NCBI GenBank assembly: GCA_026419785.1
Contig: JAODTK010005509.1
Location: 372,001 to 436,000 of the forward strand
Length of the DNA stretch: 64,000 nt
Source: Sclerodactyla briareus
Lineage: Eukaryota > Echinodermata > Holothuroidea > Dendrochirotida > Sclerodactylidae
Direction of reading: 5' to 3'
Made by a program: the position numbers and the translations under genes
Notes under the pieces: generated by a model
Databases searched by the model: none
The model's input: only the letters and a program-made list of their open reading frames with translations
What the model was told of the DNA's origin: nothing
Shown here: piece by piece, positions 1-13,400 of the stretch
Layout of the letters: every line of letters starts with the position of its first letter
How positions within the stretch are numbered: position 1 is the stretch's first letter

Positions 1-300
1 GAGATCGAGGTCTTGCTGTGAAATACGCTATCAATCAAACCTACCCAAACAAGTGGCGGATACCATGGTTCTAAGGTGCCTGAATTTGGGCAATATCATT
101 GGTTGACACCATATGACTTTTGTATGTACTGATACATCCCCACTAAATTTGCATAAGTACGAGAAAAATTGAAAGTTTTGTCCTATGTGAACGAAACTTC
201 AGATGGGGACTTCATTTGTCCCTGACACTGGCAAAAGTCAGGGTCATTTTGATGTCACCGGAGGTCCAATTTGCTTACTTTGTGATGTTCCAACCTTTGT
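1..300. other. no gene seen
   Basis: No coding pattern or repeat that I recognise. The last part may belong to the LINE relic that follows. Confidence 0.4.
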
Positions 301-339
301 CAGAATATTATAACACTTCAGTTGGTGAATGGGAGGGTC

Positions 340-1005
340 ATTTGTTCTTTCTCCACAAAAGTCTTACAATCTTCCATTACTCCAGAATCGCATTGTTCGC
401 TCTATTGCCAATGCGCATTATTTAGCTCCTTCTGAACCTCTTTTAAGAATTGAATATTTTGAACTTTGATGATACCGTGAAAAACCAGACATCAATTTTC
501 ATGTTCCATGCTACTCATGACTTCATTGCCTCCTTCAGTTTCAACACTCTTCACTAGAAATAACCCTTACTTTATACTAGGAACAATCTCGATCATATAA
601 TTCCCTACTGCAAGATTACAGGTCGCCCAGAGGAATATTCGTTATACGGGACCTACTGCATGGAATATCTCCCAGCGGATCTTAGAACAATCCCTCATTA
701 CCAAGTTTCAAACGAAAGTAAAGAAACACCTTCAGTGCCACCAGCAAACGTAAACGCCTGTCCGCTCTTCTGGGTGTGAGTGGGGGGGGGGGGGGTCTGC
801 GGGAGGCGCGAGGGGGTGGGGGGGAATTGGTCACTGTGGTGTATTGTTTTGTTGTTCGTTTCTATGTTGACTAATGTAAGGGGTTCTGCTTTAAACAAGC
901 TTTGAGTAGCCTTTCTGCCCAGAACACCCAACCCTTATTATGTAAGTCCGGCTTTTGTATCATTCAAGTCTTTTTTTTATGGTTGAAATAAGTTGAATTG
1001 AATTG
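340..1005 (+). pseudogene. LINE relic, reverse-transcriptase C-terminal region
   Basis: Broken frames read LQNRIVRSIANAHYLAPSEP (about 389-450) and VAQRNIRYTGPTAWN (about 624-670). These match the thumb/C-terminal region of L2/CR1/RTE-like LINE reverse transcriptases, in which LQNK-x-x-R and RGP-x-x-WN recur. A poly-G run (781-794) and a tail with gaattgaattgaa (990-1005) follow. It is a dead 3' fragment just upstream of the transporter start. Confidence 0.6.
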
Positions 1006-1344
1006 AAGTAGTAGAAGGGGGGGAGGGCAGTGAGGGAAAGGATAATATTTTGGAATTCCAAGTGTGCGACGGCTATAGTAAGTAAACCGACATATCTATT
1101 AGGGGTAATACAAGTTTTCGCGTGGCCTAGTTGCCATAGCCTGCCAGCTATGGCAAGGTATCGCGACACAGTTTTGTGTCTTGTGTTTTTTTTCGTGTCG
1201 GTTGTTGATTAGCACTTTTGTTAGTTCTATACAGTGAATGTACACTTTTGCATCTGGTGCGAGTTACAACACAGTTTTCGCGCATCTGGTAAATGTGCAT
1301 AGTCACTCAGTCGAGTCTCACATGGGCAATAGAGCAAGTTGGAC
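1006..1344 (+). promoter_or_regulatory. 5' flank/leader of the SLC35F6-like gene
   Basis: About 340 bases between the LINE tail and the start codon. No TATA box at a convincing place and no CpG-rich core; a promoter must lie here or further upstream. Apart from short T and G runs I see no other structure. Confidence 0.3.
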
Positions 1345-1393
1345 ATGGCTTTTCCCGTTTACCAGTTTGCTCTTGTATTTGGCATGCTTTTGA
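1322..1393 (+). promoter_or_regulatory. upstream ORF overlapping the SLC35F6-like start
   Basis: An ATG 23 bases before the main start opens a 23-codon reading frame that overlaps the main ORF in another frame and stops at 1391-1393. If 1322 lies in the mRNA leader, this uORF could lower translation of the main ORF. The transcription start is unknown, and base loss in this assembly could alter the frame. Confidence 0.3.
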
Positions 1394-1435
1394 CAGGCAG
1401 CATCAATACTTGAGTAGAAAGCCCAACGATTGCAG
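1345..1435 (+). CDS. SLC35F6: SLC35F6-like exon 1 (start codon, TM1)
   Basis: ATG at 1345 in the context ggacATGg opens MAFPVYQFALVFGMLLTGSINT, matching the family N-terminus, whose hallmark is the TGSINTLS motif ending TM1. A stop (tga, 1411) follows because one base is missing near 1408-1410. With one base added, the frame continues as LSRKPNDC and ends in phase 2 at the donor gtaaaa (1436). That phase fits the one-base start of the next coding exon. An upstream ATG at 1322 lies in another frame. Confidence 0.85.
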
Positions 1436-4400
1436 GTAAAAATGAGAATGTCCAGTTCCATTGTTATATTACTAAGTTGACTGCCAGTACTCGAAAGCTG
1501 GAATAGGCCTTGTGAGGGGGACCGCCGATGTTCATAAGGCCTTTTATTCATAAGGCCTTTTGTTCACAAGGCCCGTTATTCATAACGTGCAAATTTTCGG
1601 GAAAAGGGTCCGTTATTCATAATGACCAAAAGGTCCGATATTCATAATAAAAACGGGGTCTTTGTTCAAAGGTCCGATATTCATAATGAACAAAAAGGCC
1701 CGTTTTTCATAATTATCAAAAGGGTCTGTTATTCATAACAGCACAAAGGTCCGATATTCATAATAGTAACAAAAGTGCCGATATTCTAAGGCGCAAAGGG
1801 TCCGTAATTCATAAAAGCGAAAAGGGACCGTTATTCTGTATAGCAAAAGAGGTCCGTTATTCATAATCGCAAAAAAGGCCATTATTCATAAGAGTGAAAA
1901 GGGTCCGTTATTCATAATCGCGAAAAAGGTCCGTTATTCATAATCGCGAAAAAGGTCCGTTATTCATAATGTGTTTCTTTTCAATGATATACTTGCCAAG
2001 CGGAGGATTCTACCTTGCGAGAGGTCCGCAATAATGAAAACCCTAAAACTGCACCTTTTTGTCAGCTGGCGATCCCTTGCAGATCCCCGACCGGTGTTCA
2101 TTTTCCTATTATGAATAACGGACCCTTTTTCCTATTATGAATATCGACCCTTTTCCCTATTATGAATAACGGACCCTTTTTCCTATTATGAATATCGGAT
2201 CTTTTTTTTTAATTATGAATATCAGACCTTTTCTCTCATTATGAATAACGGACCCTTTTTCCTATTATGAATAACGGACCCTTTTTCCTATTATGAATAT
2301 CGGATCTTTTTTTTAATTATGAATATCAGACCTCAGATGACCAACTGGCAACACCACCAAGCAACACCAACGTCCAAGACCGTCCTTCGAATTATTCTCT
2401 CCGATTTCATAAGTTATTTTGGCTCTTCCATTTTCGTCATTATTCCGATGGCTCTCGTGAGTGGTTTTTTCTGTGTTCGTATTTCTGTGTTGAGCTGTTT
2501 TTGAGTTCCTCGCGTGAGTTTGTTCCTTTTTGGGGCTATTATTTGCTCTGGGCCACTCATTCCCCTCCCTAGCAAAGGCCTAGCTTTTCTGCCTGCCGTA
2601 CCTGTGTGTAATTAGCTGTCCTAGCGTATGCAAATACCTTGGTGTGTATGTCGGCTGGGGTGGATTTGAGTGTGCTATTGTATTTGCGTAAGCCTATTGT
2701 CCAGTTTTATCTCTTGCTTTTGTTCTGCTCCGTGGGCGTGTGCATTGCCTCTGGCCATTCTTTGTCGACAGTATTGAATTTTTTTCTTCTCTTTTTTTCT
2801 TCATTGAGTTAGTGCCTTGCTACTGAGTGGGGGTATTTTTTTTTCTATCTGATTCTGTGTTTATAGTGATTTGATTTGATTTGATTTGATTGCTAATTGC
2901 TAAACGGGTTCATGAAGCCAATTTGACTCTCGTGGAACCCTAACCGAATTTTTGATCGTGGATGAGCACCGCGACAACTCGCCTTCTCTTCTCGACTAGT
3001 GCTCAGATGATATCGAGGCCGGATTGACACCAATCCCTGCTCCCGGGCAGCAATTTTACGCACCCATCCGACGGACGATCCGCGAACTCCAGTACCTACC
3101 ACTTTCTCTCATAACCTGGCGGAGCGGAGATGTTCGACCGCGACTGCTCACAAGCGACCGCGAGACCTATTGCAGTGGCCCCCCCGAAACAACCCCCCGA
3201 AATTACCAAGCCCCTTCTCACAGCAGGACCAGAACTTAAGACCAGGAACACCGCCAGTCGAACTGCCAGTACAGCCCACTTCTGGAAAAACGCCTGGTGC
3301 TGATCAGCTGGAAATCGAACCCGTGACCTGTTGCATCAAAGCGCACTGATACCGCTGTACTATTCTCCCGCCCCTAAGTCCCCCCCTATGTACGGCCTAT
3401 ATTATTTTTCTCGATCATTTTTGACCTATTAATGGATTTTTTTGTAAGTGCGACCATGGTCGAAATGAAACGTGAGTTAAACTAGTGTTTGTGAGTGTTT
3501 TCCTTTCAACTCTTTTTTTTTCTTCTGTAAATCAGATTTTTCACTGGTAGCCACCCTACTTATTTTCATTTTCTGTACTATACTTTTTGTCTTCTTTTAT
3601 TTGCTTTATGGGAGGGAAGGATAGGCTGCTTCGTAGGCTTAGTGGATTCGTAGTGGGCTATTCATAATGGGAACAACGAGTTGTCATTATGGGCGGTCCT
3701 TCTTCTTGGCAAAAGTTCACTAGTGTTGTTCCCCAGGGATCGGTTCTTGGCCGCTCCTGTGTCTTTCTGGCGTTTTTGAGATCTTGTAAGGTTCCGTTGA
3801 CTTCAAGTTAAGAAGTTCTCCGACGATACTAAGTTGTATCGGGAGGTCGGATTCGACATGAGATTCCTGCAATTGTTCAAAGGATCTGGATTATTTTTCC
3901 AAATGGTCTTTTCCGACTGGCAAATGTTTTCAGTGTCGACAAGTGCAAGTTATGCATGTTGGTTTTCACCATCGTAACGCTTCCTTCAAGTTGAATGGCC
4001 GCAAATTATTCAGGAGGTGATTTCAGAAAAAGTCTTGGGGTTTGTTTGGATTCTCTTTTAAACCTTCCAAGCATTGTGCCGAAGCTGCTAGAAATGGTAA
4101 TTGAATTCTTGTCTTGATTAGGACGTCCTTTCAGTTCCGTTTCCTTGATAATGATTTTTGTTGTCAGCTGTTTAACGCAACTGTGAGACCGCACCTAGAA
4201 GATAAAATCTGTACAGTGTGGAATCCCTACTTGTTTGCAGAAGACAGGCGAAGGTAATTGAGAACGTTCAGCGTAGGGCAACTAGAATGATTCACTGTCT
4301 GAAAATTTATCCTACGAGGAGAGATTAAGGCTTCCTCGGTCTAACTACCAATGAGCTGAGGCGAATTCGAGTTGATTTGAATTCAGGTTTTCAAATTGTC

Positions 4401-7400
4401 CCATGGACTTTCGATGGCCTGTCCCTTCCACCTACTTCTTTGAGAATTTTCCAATTTACTGCAAATAGAGGCCACTGTCCCAAGCTTCGTGTCAAACGCT
4501 GCAGAATGGACATTCGAATATGTTCTTCTCACAGAGAGTGATCCAATGAGTGGAATGGTCTTCCTGAAAAATGTTTTTGCTCTAAATGTGAATCCTTCAA
4601 GACAGTCTTGATTTATTTTTCATGAATCAAGGGCGAATTATTCAGTTCGAGTTTCGGTTCATTTTTCTTTCCTGGTGTGTTGTGGCTTCGGGGTCCGTTT
4701 ATTAGGATATGTCTTCCTACCCTTTTCTTCCCTTCACTAAACTACACTAAACCTTTTTCTCTCATTATGGATCACGGACCCTTTTTCCTATTATGAATAA
4801 CGCCTTTTTTCCTATTATGAATAACGGACCTTTTTCACTATTAGGAATAACGGACCCGTTTTTACTATTATGAAGATCGGACCTTCTGTTGTGATGATGA
4901 ATCATCGACCTAAATGTATAAATAACCTTCTCGGCATTCTGATAACGGGCCTTATGAACAAAATGCTTATGAATAATCGGCCTTATGACAAACGACCTTA
5001 TGAACAAACACCCTTATGAAACATCGTGCTGTCCCCCCCCTTGTGAGGAGAGGGATTGCTGAAGGGACTCCTAACAAGAAAATATTTTTTTGTAATGCAA
5101 GTGTTGTTTGATCCAAAAAAACATTTTTTTCTTCTCACCGCCCAAAATGTTGCCAATTCGGGTAAAAAAGAAAGGTCGGGCAAAAAAAAACAATGTTAAA
5201 ATTAAAAACATGTGTTTTTCTTTTCATGGAACTACTTCCAACATCATACTAGCATGATAAACATACTATTATACTGCACGACCACATCGGTCACCTAACT
5301 GTCACAAACTTCCTCACAGCGTTTATTAATGCATTATGTATGGCAATGGCAAGGACTGAGCTCATGATACTGACGACTTATGATACACTCACTACATAAG
5401 CTATTATCTCTACTTGAAATTAAAAATTGGGGAAGAATCTTGTAAGTTTCGCAACTGTGGAAGAGTTGTATTGTATGTATGCTCGCCATATACTTACTGC
5501 GCAATGCATATACGATCCACACAATATATCATTTTAGAGTGAAAACGTTGAAACCGTCAATTGCAAGGTCAGTTTTCCTCCGGTTGTTGACCATTTTCTA
5601 TGACATGACAGAGTAAGATTACCATTAAGTGGCGATTTTAGGATACATGGAGGAATATATTACAGTGGGGTAAAAAAAAATGGGGGTATTGGGTTAAAGA
5701 ATACGCCCCCTCACAGGTCAAGTTGAGTTGATTTTCAGATTGTAGTTTTCCATTGGACATTGTCTCCAGCAATCTCTAGTATATGGTGACAAGTTTCAGT
5801 ACTGGTGGTTGCTCTAATCCCAGAATACCGCATTTTCGAAGCAATAATGCGGAAAAATGACCCGGATGAAGTTTATGTCATTCAACCCCAAGTTTGGCCT
5901 CATCCAAACCTGTCATTATGGTCATTTAATTTTCATAACTGTACCCCTTCTTCTAGGTGACCCTACATGGATAATACTAGGAAATAGCCCTCTATTTTTT
6001 ACTCTCCAGTAAAGGCTGTCCAGTTTTTACCCCGGAATGAAACATGTGTTTGGGATAAAAAAAAGAACATCTTCTTTTCACCCCAGAGTGTTCAATTTAT
6101 TCCCCCCATAAAGAGAATATTTATGTGAGTATGGAGACGGTATTAGGTAATTTCAGTCCTTCTGGTGATTCTTATGTGACTTTAGGAATTCCAGTGCAAA
6201 TAGCCTTCATATTTTCAGATATATATACTGTATACCTATTTTGCCTCAACTTGCCTTGAATACACCTTCCATAGTGACGTCACCATGCAAAAGTCCTTGA
6301 CAATTGGGGGGAGGGGTGTGGCAATGGGGGGCAGTGGGGCCCATGTCTCTTATTGTTGGTGGAAATTTCCAATTCTAAAAAATAAAACCATATTCAGGAT
6401 TATATTATGAATGACCCTGCATGCATCTCAAGTTGCTCAATTTTTCATTGTCAATTTTATTGATGGGGGGGGGGGGGGGGGGGGGGGGGCAGTTTCCCTT
6501 GGCTTGTTGGGCCTCTATAACCCTAACCCGCACCCCCACTGTTTCTAGTCTACCATTGCCATCAACAATTGTGTCTTCCCTGTTTGCCACAGCTTGTCGG
6601 TTCTTTAATAATGGCAACAATCTCTACATTAGCCTGTATTAATCAATCCACCATTCGATCAGTTGGACTGACATGTAACTGGGGATAATGAAAAAAGGTT
6701 CTCAAATGTGGACATACTTTCAATTTGGCTAATTTCATCTCTGCTCAATTTCCGTGATTCGAGCGTGGTGTCCATCGCACTGAAGTGACTGAAGTTCCAG
6801 ATCTTGAAATTATAATGAACTAGACCCAGATGCATATACTAGAATAATCCATAACTTTTGCTAAATATCCCCTGTGAAAATTTCTTCCTTGACGAAGTCA
6901 GAGGATCTATGCAGTCATTACAGTGTGTGTTGTTTGTTGTTGTGTGTGTGACATTGTCAACGACTCCCCCCCCTAGTTTTGGCAAGTCGCAAGAGTTCAA
7001 GTCCCAAGTCCTTTACCAGCAAGTCTCATGTCAAGTCCCAAGTCTTTACCAGCGAGTCTCAAGTCCAATTCTTCAAGTCCCACCTTGAAAATTCTGACCG
7101 AGGTCTCAAGTCAAGTCTCTCGAGTATTTGGAAAGCCAGTTCGAGTCAATTCTCAAGTCCCTATGAGCAATTCCCAAGTCAAGTCTAAGTATTGAAGTTG
7201 AATAACAATGAGCAGGCTACGAGGAATGTAACAGGGTTCAAAGGAAACTGAGGAAAGCAGATACAGTTATTGTACAATTGAATACATGTCTCAAAACTTT
7301 ATTGTGTTTGAAGTGTTCACAAGAAAGCAGGCAAGCTATATTCTACCTGACTGATCGATATTCTTCAAAGCTACGTATTCGAATGCAGTAACTTCAGGTT

Positions 7401-10400
7401 GACATAATAGAATAATCAGGAACAAGTAATAAATTCCTATTTTCTTTGAACAACATTCAAATGAACTGGCCAAATCATTATTGTTACTTCCTGTCTTCTA
7501 CTTCACATACTTTTGAAGAGAGATCAGAGATACTCAAATCAGTTAAACCGGAAGCTAAATCTGAAGGTCTGCTTGCCGTGGAATGAGTTAGTCTCGAAAC
7601 TGGACCACAACTAGGACTGAATATAAACAGTAAGCTTTCATTCAACAAATACAGTGGCGGCGAAAGCTACAAATTAAAGGGGAAGCAGACCAAACTTGAT
7701 GAATGTGGTTCACCTTCTAGCGGAAGCGACACCATGGCGTTGGCGGGTTGGATGTGGACGCAAATTTGGTTTTACAAACCTCCCAGATGGCCGGAACAGC
7801 ACTTCCTGAGCGTTGTGAGCTATATTGTACCATAAACTGGAGGGTCACGTTTCCAAAACCGTAGTTATTAATAAATGTATTGTATGAAGAATAATAATGC
7901 ATAACAGAGGGTTTGAGATAGCAAAAATTCTTGCTGTGGCAGAGCTGGGAAAGGGATGTCACACTTTTGCACCTCCCGCCCCCCATCTAAGAAATCGACT
8001 TTCTTCCTCAGTTAGGTGAATTCCAGTGCCATGATCGAGAATGAGAATTATGATGCATCACCCAGGTAGCCCCTTTTCTGCCCCCAGTTGGCCATCCCAC
8101 TATGGTCACGTGGTGAGCCTATCAGACTCAGGAAGGATAGAGTTCACATTTATTTAGGCCAGTTATAATCGATTGTCTTATTCCATCATGTTTCGCAGAT
8201 GATAATGATAGTTTAATGGTCGAGATGGTGCTGCGATGTCGGCTAATTCAGTTTGCAAATTGGGTCCCTGACAAACTTTTGAAATTGGGACTATGAAACT
8301 GATTACCAATATTGGACAAACTCGTTGAACACCTATCCATTTGACTACATGCTTCAATGCTGTTTGAAACCCCCCCCCCCCCCCCGCTACAAGTTGGCTC
8401 TAAGCTACTGCGTACGAGCCTTCCATGATACTGTTATCTGTGACTCAACATTGTATTGGGGGGGAGGGGGTAAGGGCAGAGACGAGCGAGGATGGAGATG
8501 TGAGAGAAGAGAAGGACCTGAGTGAGGAGAGGAGAAAATGAGAAGTGAGATGGTAGGAGGGGTGGGGGAGAGTGGGAGATGCGGGATCCGAGTGTTTTAG
8601 GACTCGGGCAGTGAATATCACTTTAGAAGTATTCAAGGGATTGGAAGGGGTGAGCTGAGATATTGTTCATCATTGCTATTGTACTCATATGGGGCTGTTA
8701 CACTTTATGAAGATCAAATTTGACAGCTGCTAATGAGGCAGCTGTATCATGGCAGATCTATGCCGCTGTCACGAGATTATTGATGATGGATCTGACGATC
8801 TGGTCAATGGCGCAGCGAGTGCTGGCACTACTGCTACGCACGTGCGTTATGCATCACTGAAAAATATTTGTCACAATGTTGAACTCCATGCGGTCAGTCT
8901 GTCCTTTTCCATGCCACCAGACACACAAGCATGTTTCCCCATCATATTCTCTTGACCCGTGGCTGCTAGGCTAACGTAAATTGCATTTGTGTTACTCCAA
9001 ATAGCCTCCCACCCCCCCATGAAATGAGTTTGCAGGTCTCACGACTTAGAAGGAATACAGTAGAGGCTGTCAGGAACTGGAGGTCAATTTCATAAGGGCA
9101 CAAGTTTGTCTGTCAGTTATTGTGTGTATATGACTGTCGTACCCATGCATTTTTTTACCAAAAGAGACGATACATTGACTTTTGTGTGACCAGTAGGGAG
9201 TAAGAGTGCCCTCCCATTCGGATTCCAAACTCAGATGCCTCTCCTCCTACTGTACCCTATAATAAATCTCCCACTATGTCCCTGGCTGGGATTAGGATAA
9301 TGATGATACTGATTTCCACTTTTAGCACCTTATAATGGGCAACCACATCTCAAGCGCTCACAATCATTACCCCTCCTCATTGGTAACTTTTCACACCCAC
9401 AATATAGTGCAAAACCGTTGCTGTCGCACCTGGCACACTGAACAGTTATGCCACATCCATCTTCCCCTGGGGATTCCATAGGTGCAGCCACATACAGCGC
9501 AACACTCCCCCCCCCATATAAGTTACCTCACAGGGTACCCATTAACACATGGGTGGAGTGAGGCAATCGAGATAAAGCACCTTGCTCATAGGGTACAGCG
9601 TGGATCGAACCACATCCCAACAACCACTGGGTTACGAGCTTGACGCCTAACCAATTAGGCCACCATGCACCAGGATCCCACCCATATATTTACTACTATG
9701 GGTATATCTCTCAAAATTCAATTCGCGTTTCTTTTGACTATTCTTCACCCAGTGTCAAAGGTATCCCTAAGGGTGGCCTTGGTAGTAACACCACTGCTGA
9801 AGAGCATAAATTTGACCACCCATGGTTCCAGACAGTCATCATGTTCATGGGTGAGTGACTAACTACATTGCCAAAAGTGATTTTGTCTCTTGGAGAATTT
9901 GCCGAACCTCCTGGTCTCCAAATTGCCTGCATGCTGCTGCCGTAGGGTGGTGCACCATAAAGAGGGGACCCCGTCCACGACTCCAACGAAAGATATAGCC
10001 AAATAGGCCAACGGTCATGTAACAGATTTCTTTCAAACCAGCACAGGTGGAAATGGGACATGTCAAAACCTCACACCCAAAATTTGGAGGTTTTAGCATG
10101 TGCCCTCGTTGGAGTTGGTTCAATTTTCTTCAGAAGGGGAATGATTCAAAGGCCACCCATAGATTTTCACACAGGGAATAGTGATATTTCATGACAGAAT
10201 TACAGAAATACAAGAATAGACCTGTATCACTTAGAAATGAATGAGATATTCCTTTTTTTTCGGTTCCCATGTATAGTTTGTTTTCACAAGTTCATGTTTT
10301 AACACTGGCTTTGTATTACAGGGGATTTGTGGTTCCCCCGTGTTGTCACAATGCAATTTTTTTCAACAGCTGATTACCCTTATCAGCTCACTCGGGTCAC

Positions 10401-13400
10401 TGAAATTTGGTATGGAGCTTTGGCTGCCATAATGTAATTATTATAAAGTACCATATGTCAAGTCATATTCACATGCCAATTGCTCCAGCGAAAAAAAGAC
10501 TTGTAATGTCTGTAGCTGAAATAATGGGTTGCCCTAGATTAAAAAAAAAAATTCCAAATGTTTCTCTTATGAATGTTGTGCATTGTTAAGTGTCAAGTAA
10601 ATAAGGCTTTAAATCCCTGTAGACTATGGGTTTCATCACATTGAAATTTTAAAAGCATTCCAACAGTTCATATAAGTTCATCTAAAACTGTTCAGAGATA
10701 CAGAAGAACTTCATTCATTACAATAAAATTTGATTTCATTTTATCCATTTAATATTTAGCATAGTATTTCCAAGACTTTGTATATGTTTCATTCATCGAC
10801 AATGTCATTATTTTAAACCTCATTTGAATATAGTTCATCAACGGATACTCTATAAAAGATAATGATCTGGAAATATCATGAATGGTTATATTTTCTGACA
10901 ATGATGAATGATCAGTGTCCTGTTATCTCCTGTCATTATATCCCCACTTTGGGGGTTATTATGGTTTTGCCTTTGCCATAACTGCCGCGTCGTCCGTGTA
11001 GTCTGCTGGAGGGTTCTCTTTTTGTCTTGTCTGTCTGGTACTATGCAACACCAACTAGTGGTTATCAGCCATAGGGACAGCACACAACAGGCACAAGCTT
11101 ATTGAAGAGTCAGAGTGAAAGATGAGATGAAGAATTACCCATCACCAGGAAACACCACAGGACTACTTATCCTGCATAGTGAGACTAGAGGCATTCCAAT
11201 CTGGATTGTTCTGGGCCAAAATGACCACTTGAAGACGTCGGTATTACAATAACAGGTCTATAGTAAGTCCATTCACTGATGATTTTAGCACAATAAGTCC
11301 CAAACGCTTATCGAGTGATCTGAAACTGGCACACATGTCCCCTAGGAAAAATCTTTGATAGTTCGAGTGGGCCACCCAAGCCAACCCCCCCCCCAAAAGA
11401 CTGCTGCACTCTATTTCGCGGGTTTTACGCAAAGAAATGAAGTTAGTCCAATTTACACAAAACTTGGTCTGAAAAACCTTATAATTCAAGCTCACAGAGG
11501 TCTATTGTGAAAAAAAAAAAGTTTGTCCGATTTACATGAAACTTAGTGGGTGTGGACTTTAGATGGTTCCGAAAAAACATGGCCATGATTTCAGTCACCA
11601 TAGAAATGGACCTGCCCCTGATGTTGGTCACGAATGTCGTCCTTTCGAGATATAAATCCCCACAACCATCCTCCCCTTCATGTTGTCATACTGGCCAGGA
11701 CGATGTTGCGTTTTGATTTGGCTCAACCCAGCTATGCTGGTTGAGCTATTGTGATGCCCATGTCACTCTATCGATCTATCATCCTATCCATCAAGGTACG
11801 TCAAATTTTGCTTTTTGGGCCACAAAATGTTTGTGTTTTGATGAATCTCGACCAGACTTGGTCCCTTTGTTTATTGACTGAAGGGTCATCTTTGACCACC
11901 TAAAGGTCAAGTCAAATGGCATTAAATGGGCAACAAATGGGCCAATAAGTGAAAACTTGCGAAACGCTACTTGCCATACAAATTTGATGCACATGCTGAT
12001 GTTGTGATGGTCTATCAGCATACCTTCAGGGTGTTCAGGAATTTTTGGTCCAAGGTCCCACTTGGGTCCGAGGGCCCATTTCATGAATTTCACCACAATA
12101 GACTGGAAGGCATCTCCTCCTACAAGCTTCAATTAGTTTTCTCAAAGTTACATGTAATGTTCCTTGGGTAGAGGGCCATTGGGGTGGTTCAGGAATTTGG
12201 GCCCCAGGGCCCCATTTGGCCAAAGGGCCCATTATGTGAAAGAATGGTCAAATTGTATCGTCTACAAATTTAGTTGCATAGTGCTGATGGTTTGGTCATA
12301 ATGATAGTTCTAATAGACATACTCTGGGGGGTTCAGGATGTTGTGTTAAGGGCCTCAGAGTGCCCCAAGGGAACATTATTATTATTATTTCAACATTGGT
12401 GCGTGAAATGCATTCCCTCCTCTCCACAAGCTTCAATGATTTTTCTTCAAAAATACATGTAATGGGCCTTGGGTAGAGGGCCATTGGAGTTTCAGGAAGT
12501 TGTGGGAATTGTGGACCCAGGGCCCATAATTGGGCATAGGGCCCATATATGAAATACTGTTAAATCTTGTACTCCTACAATCTAGTCGCACCATTCTGAG
12601 TTCGGTAATAATGATATCTAATAGCGGACATCCTAAGGGTGCCCAGGGATTGAGGACCCCAGAGCCCACCATGTGGAAATATGCAAAAATGCTCCTCCTC
12701 TTACAAGTTTTGGTTGCACAGTACTGGACATTCGGTTTCAGAATGATGGTCTAACAGTCGTAACTCTGGGTTGGTCCCAGGTGATCCATGGTCCCACTGG
12801 GCCTGAGGGCCCATTTCATGGAAATTTCGACATTGATTGATTTTATTAGAGTTACAGTAATGCTCCTTGGTTAGTGGGGTCCATTGGGGGTGTTTGCCAC
12901 GTCTGGCCTAAAGGACCAATGTGGGGCCTAGGGCTCACCATGTTAAATTCAGCAAAATGCTTCTACAAATTTTGATGCACAAGTCAGTGCTGATGGTCGG
13001 TCATAATGAGGGCCTAGTAGCCGTACTTCAGGGCTTCTCAGGAATTTTGGACCAGAAGCTGAGGCCCTACAGCCCATCCTACTCTATCCAGTGTGTCACA
13101 ACGCCTTTGTGGCCCCCAAACAGTCATTCTGTGATGGATGGTCAACTAAACTCGGACACATTGTTATTTTACATGATAAATGTTTGACTTTGTGAAGGTC
13201 AAGGGGAAATATAGGCCCTATGTATGAAATTTCAAAATGGATCTCATCCTACAAAGTAGGCTACATTAGATTCTCTTGAAAACTGTGTCAGTAATGTTCC
13301 ATTATTGTAGGTGCTCTTTTTTCTGCTTGTTTGAGCTTTTGGTTACAATATCATATAGTGTCATTAGGAATTAAAAAGCAGTAACATCTGATGAAAAGAA

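Larger units (their letters stand above)
1518..5038. mobile_element. foldback DNA transposon with subrepeat-array inverted ends
   Basis: The left end starts gggaccgccgatgttcataa and the right end, reverse-complemented, starts ggggggacagcacgatgttt; both continue into arrays of a roughly 24-bp unit built on ggtccgttattcataat. The left array (1530-1972) is in one orientation; arrays at 2098-2335 and 4752-5020 are in the other. An 8-10 bp direct repeat flanks it. Long inverted ends made of subrepeats are known from Foldback/Galileo-type and some Mutator-like elements. No transposase remains; the interior holds a SINE and a LINE relic, so it is non-autonomous. It sits in intron 1 of the transporter, 82 bases after the donor. 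Confidence 0.72.

Noticed and set aside
1530-2335. CRISPR-like array
   Set aside because: Regular short repeats, but spacers are themselves related, the arrays are inverted partners of a transposon, and the DNA is eukaryotic.
9738-10061. 107-codon minus-strand ORF
   Set aside because: Overlaps transporter exon 2 antisense and continues into intron without any domain.
10322-10437. Open frame after AG at 10321 (GDLWFPRVV) as missing exon 3
   Set aside because: Right phase, but no similarity to TM2-TM3 of the family and no good donor.
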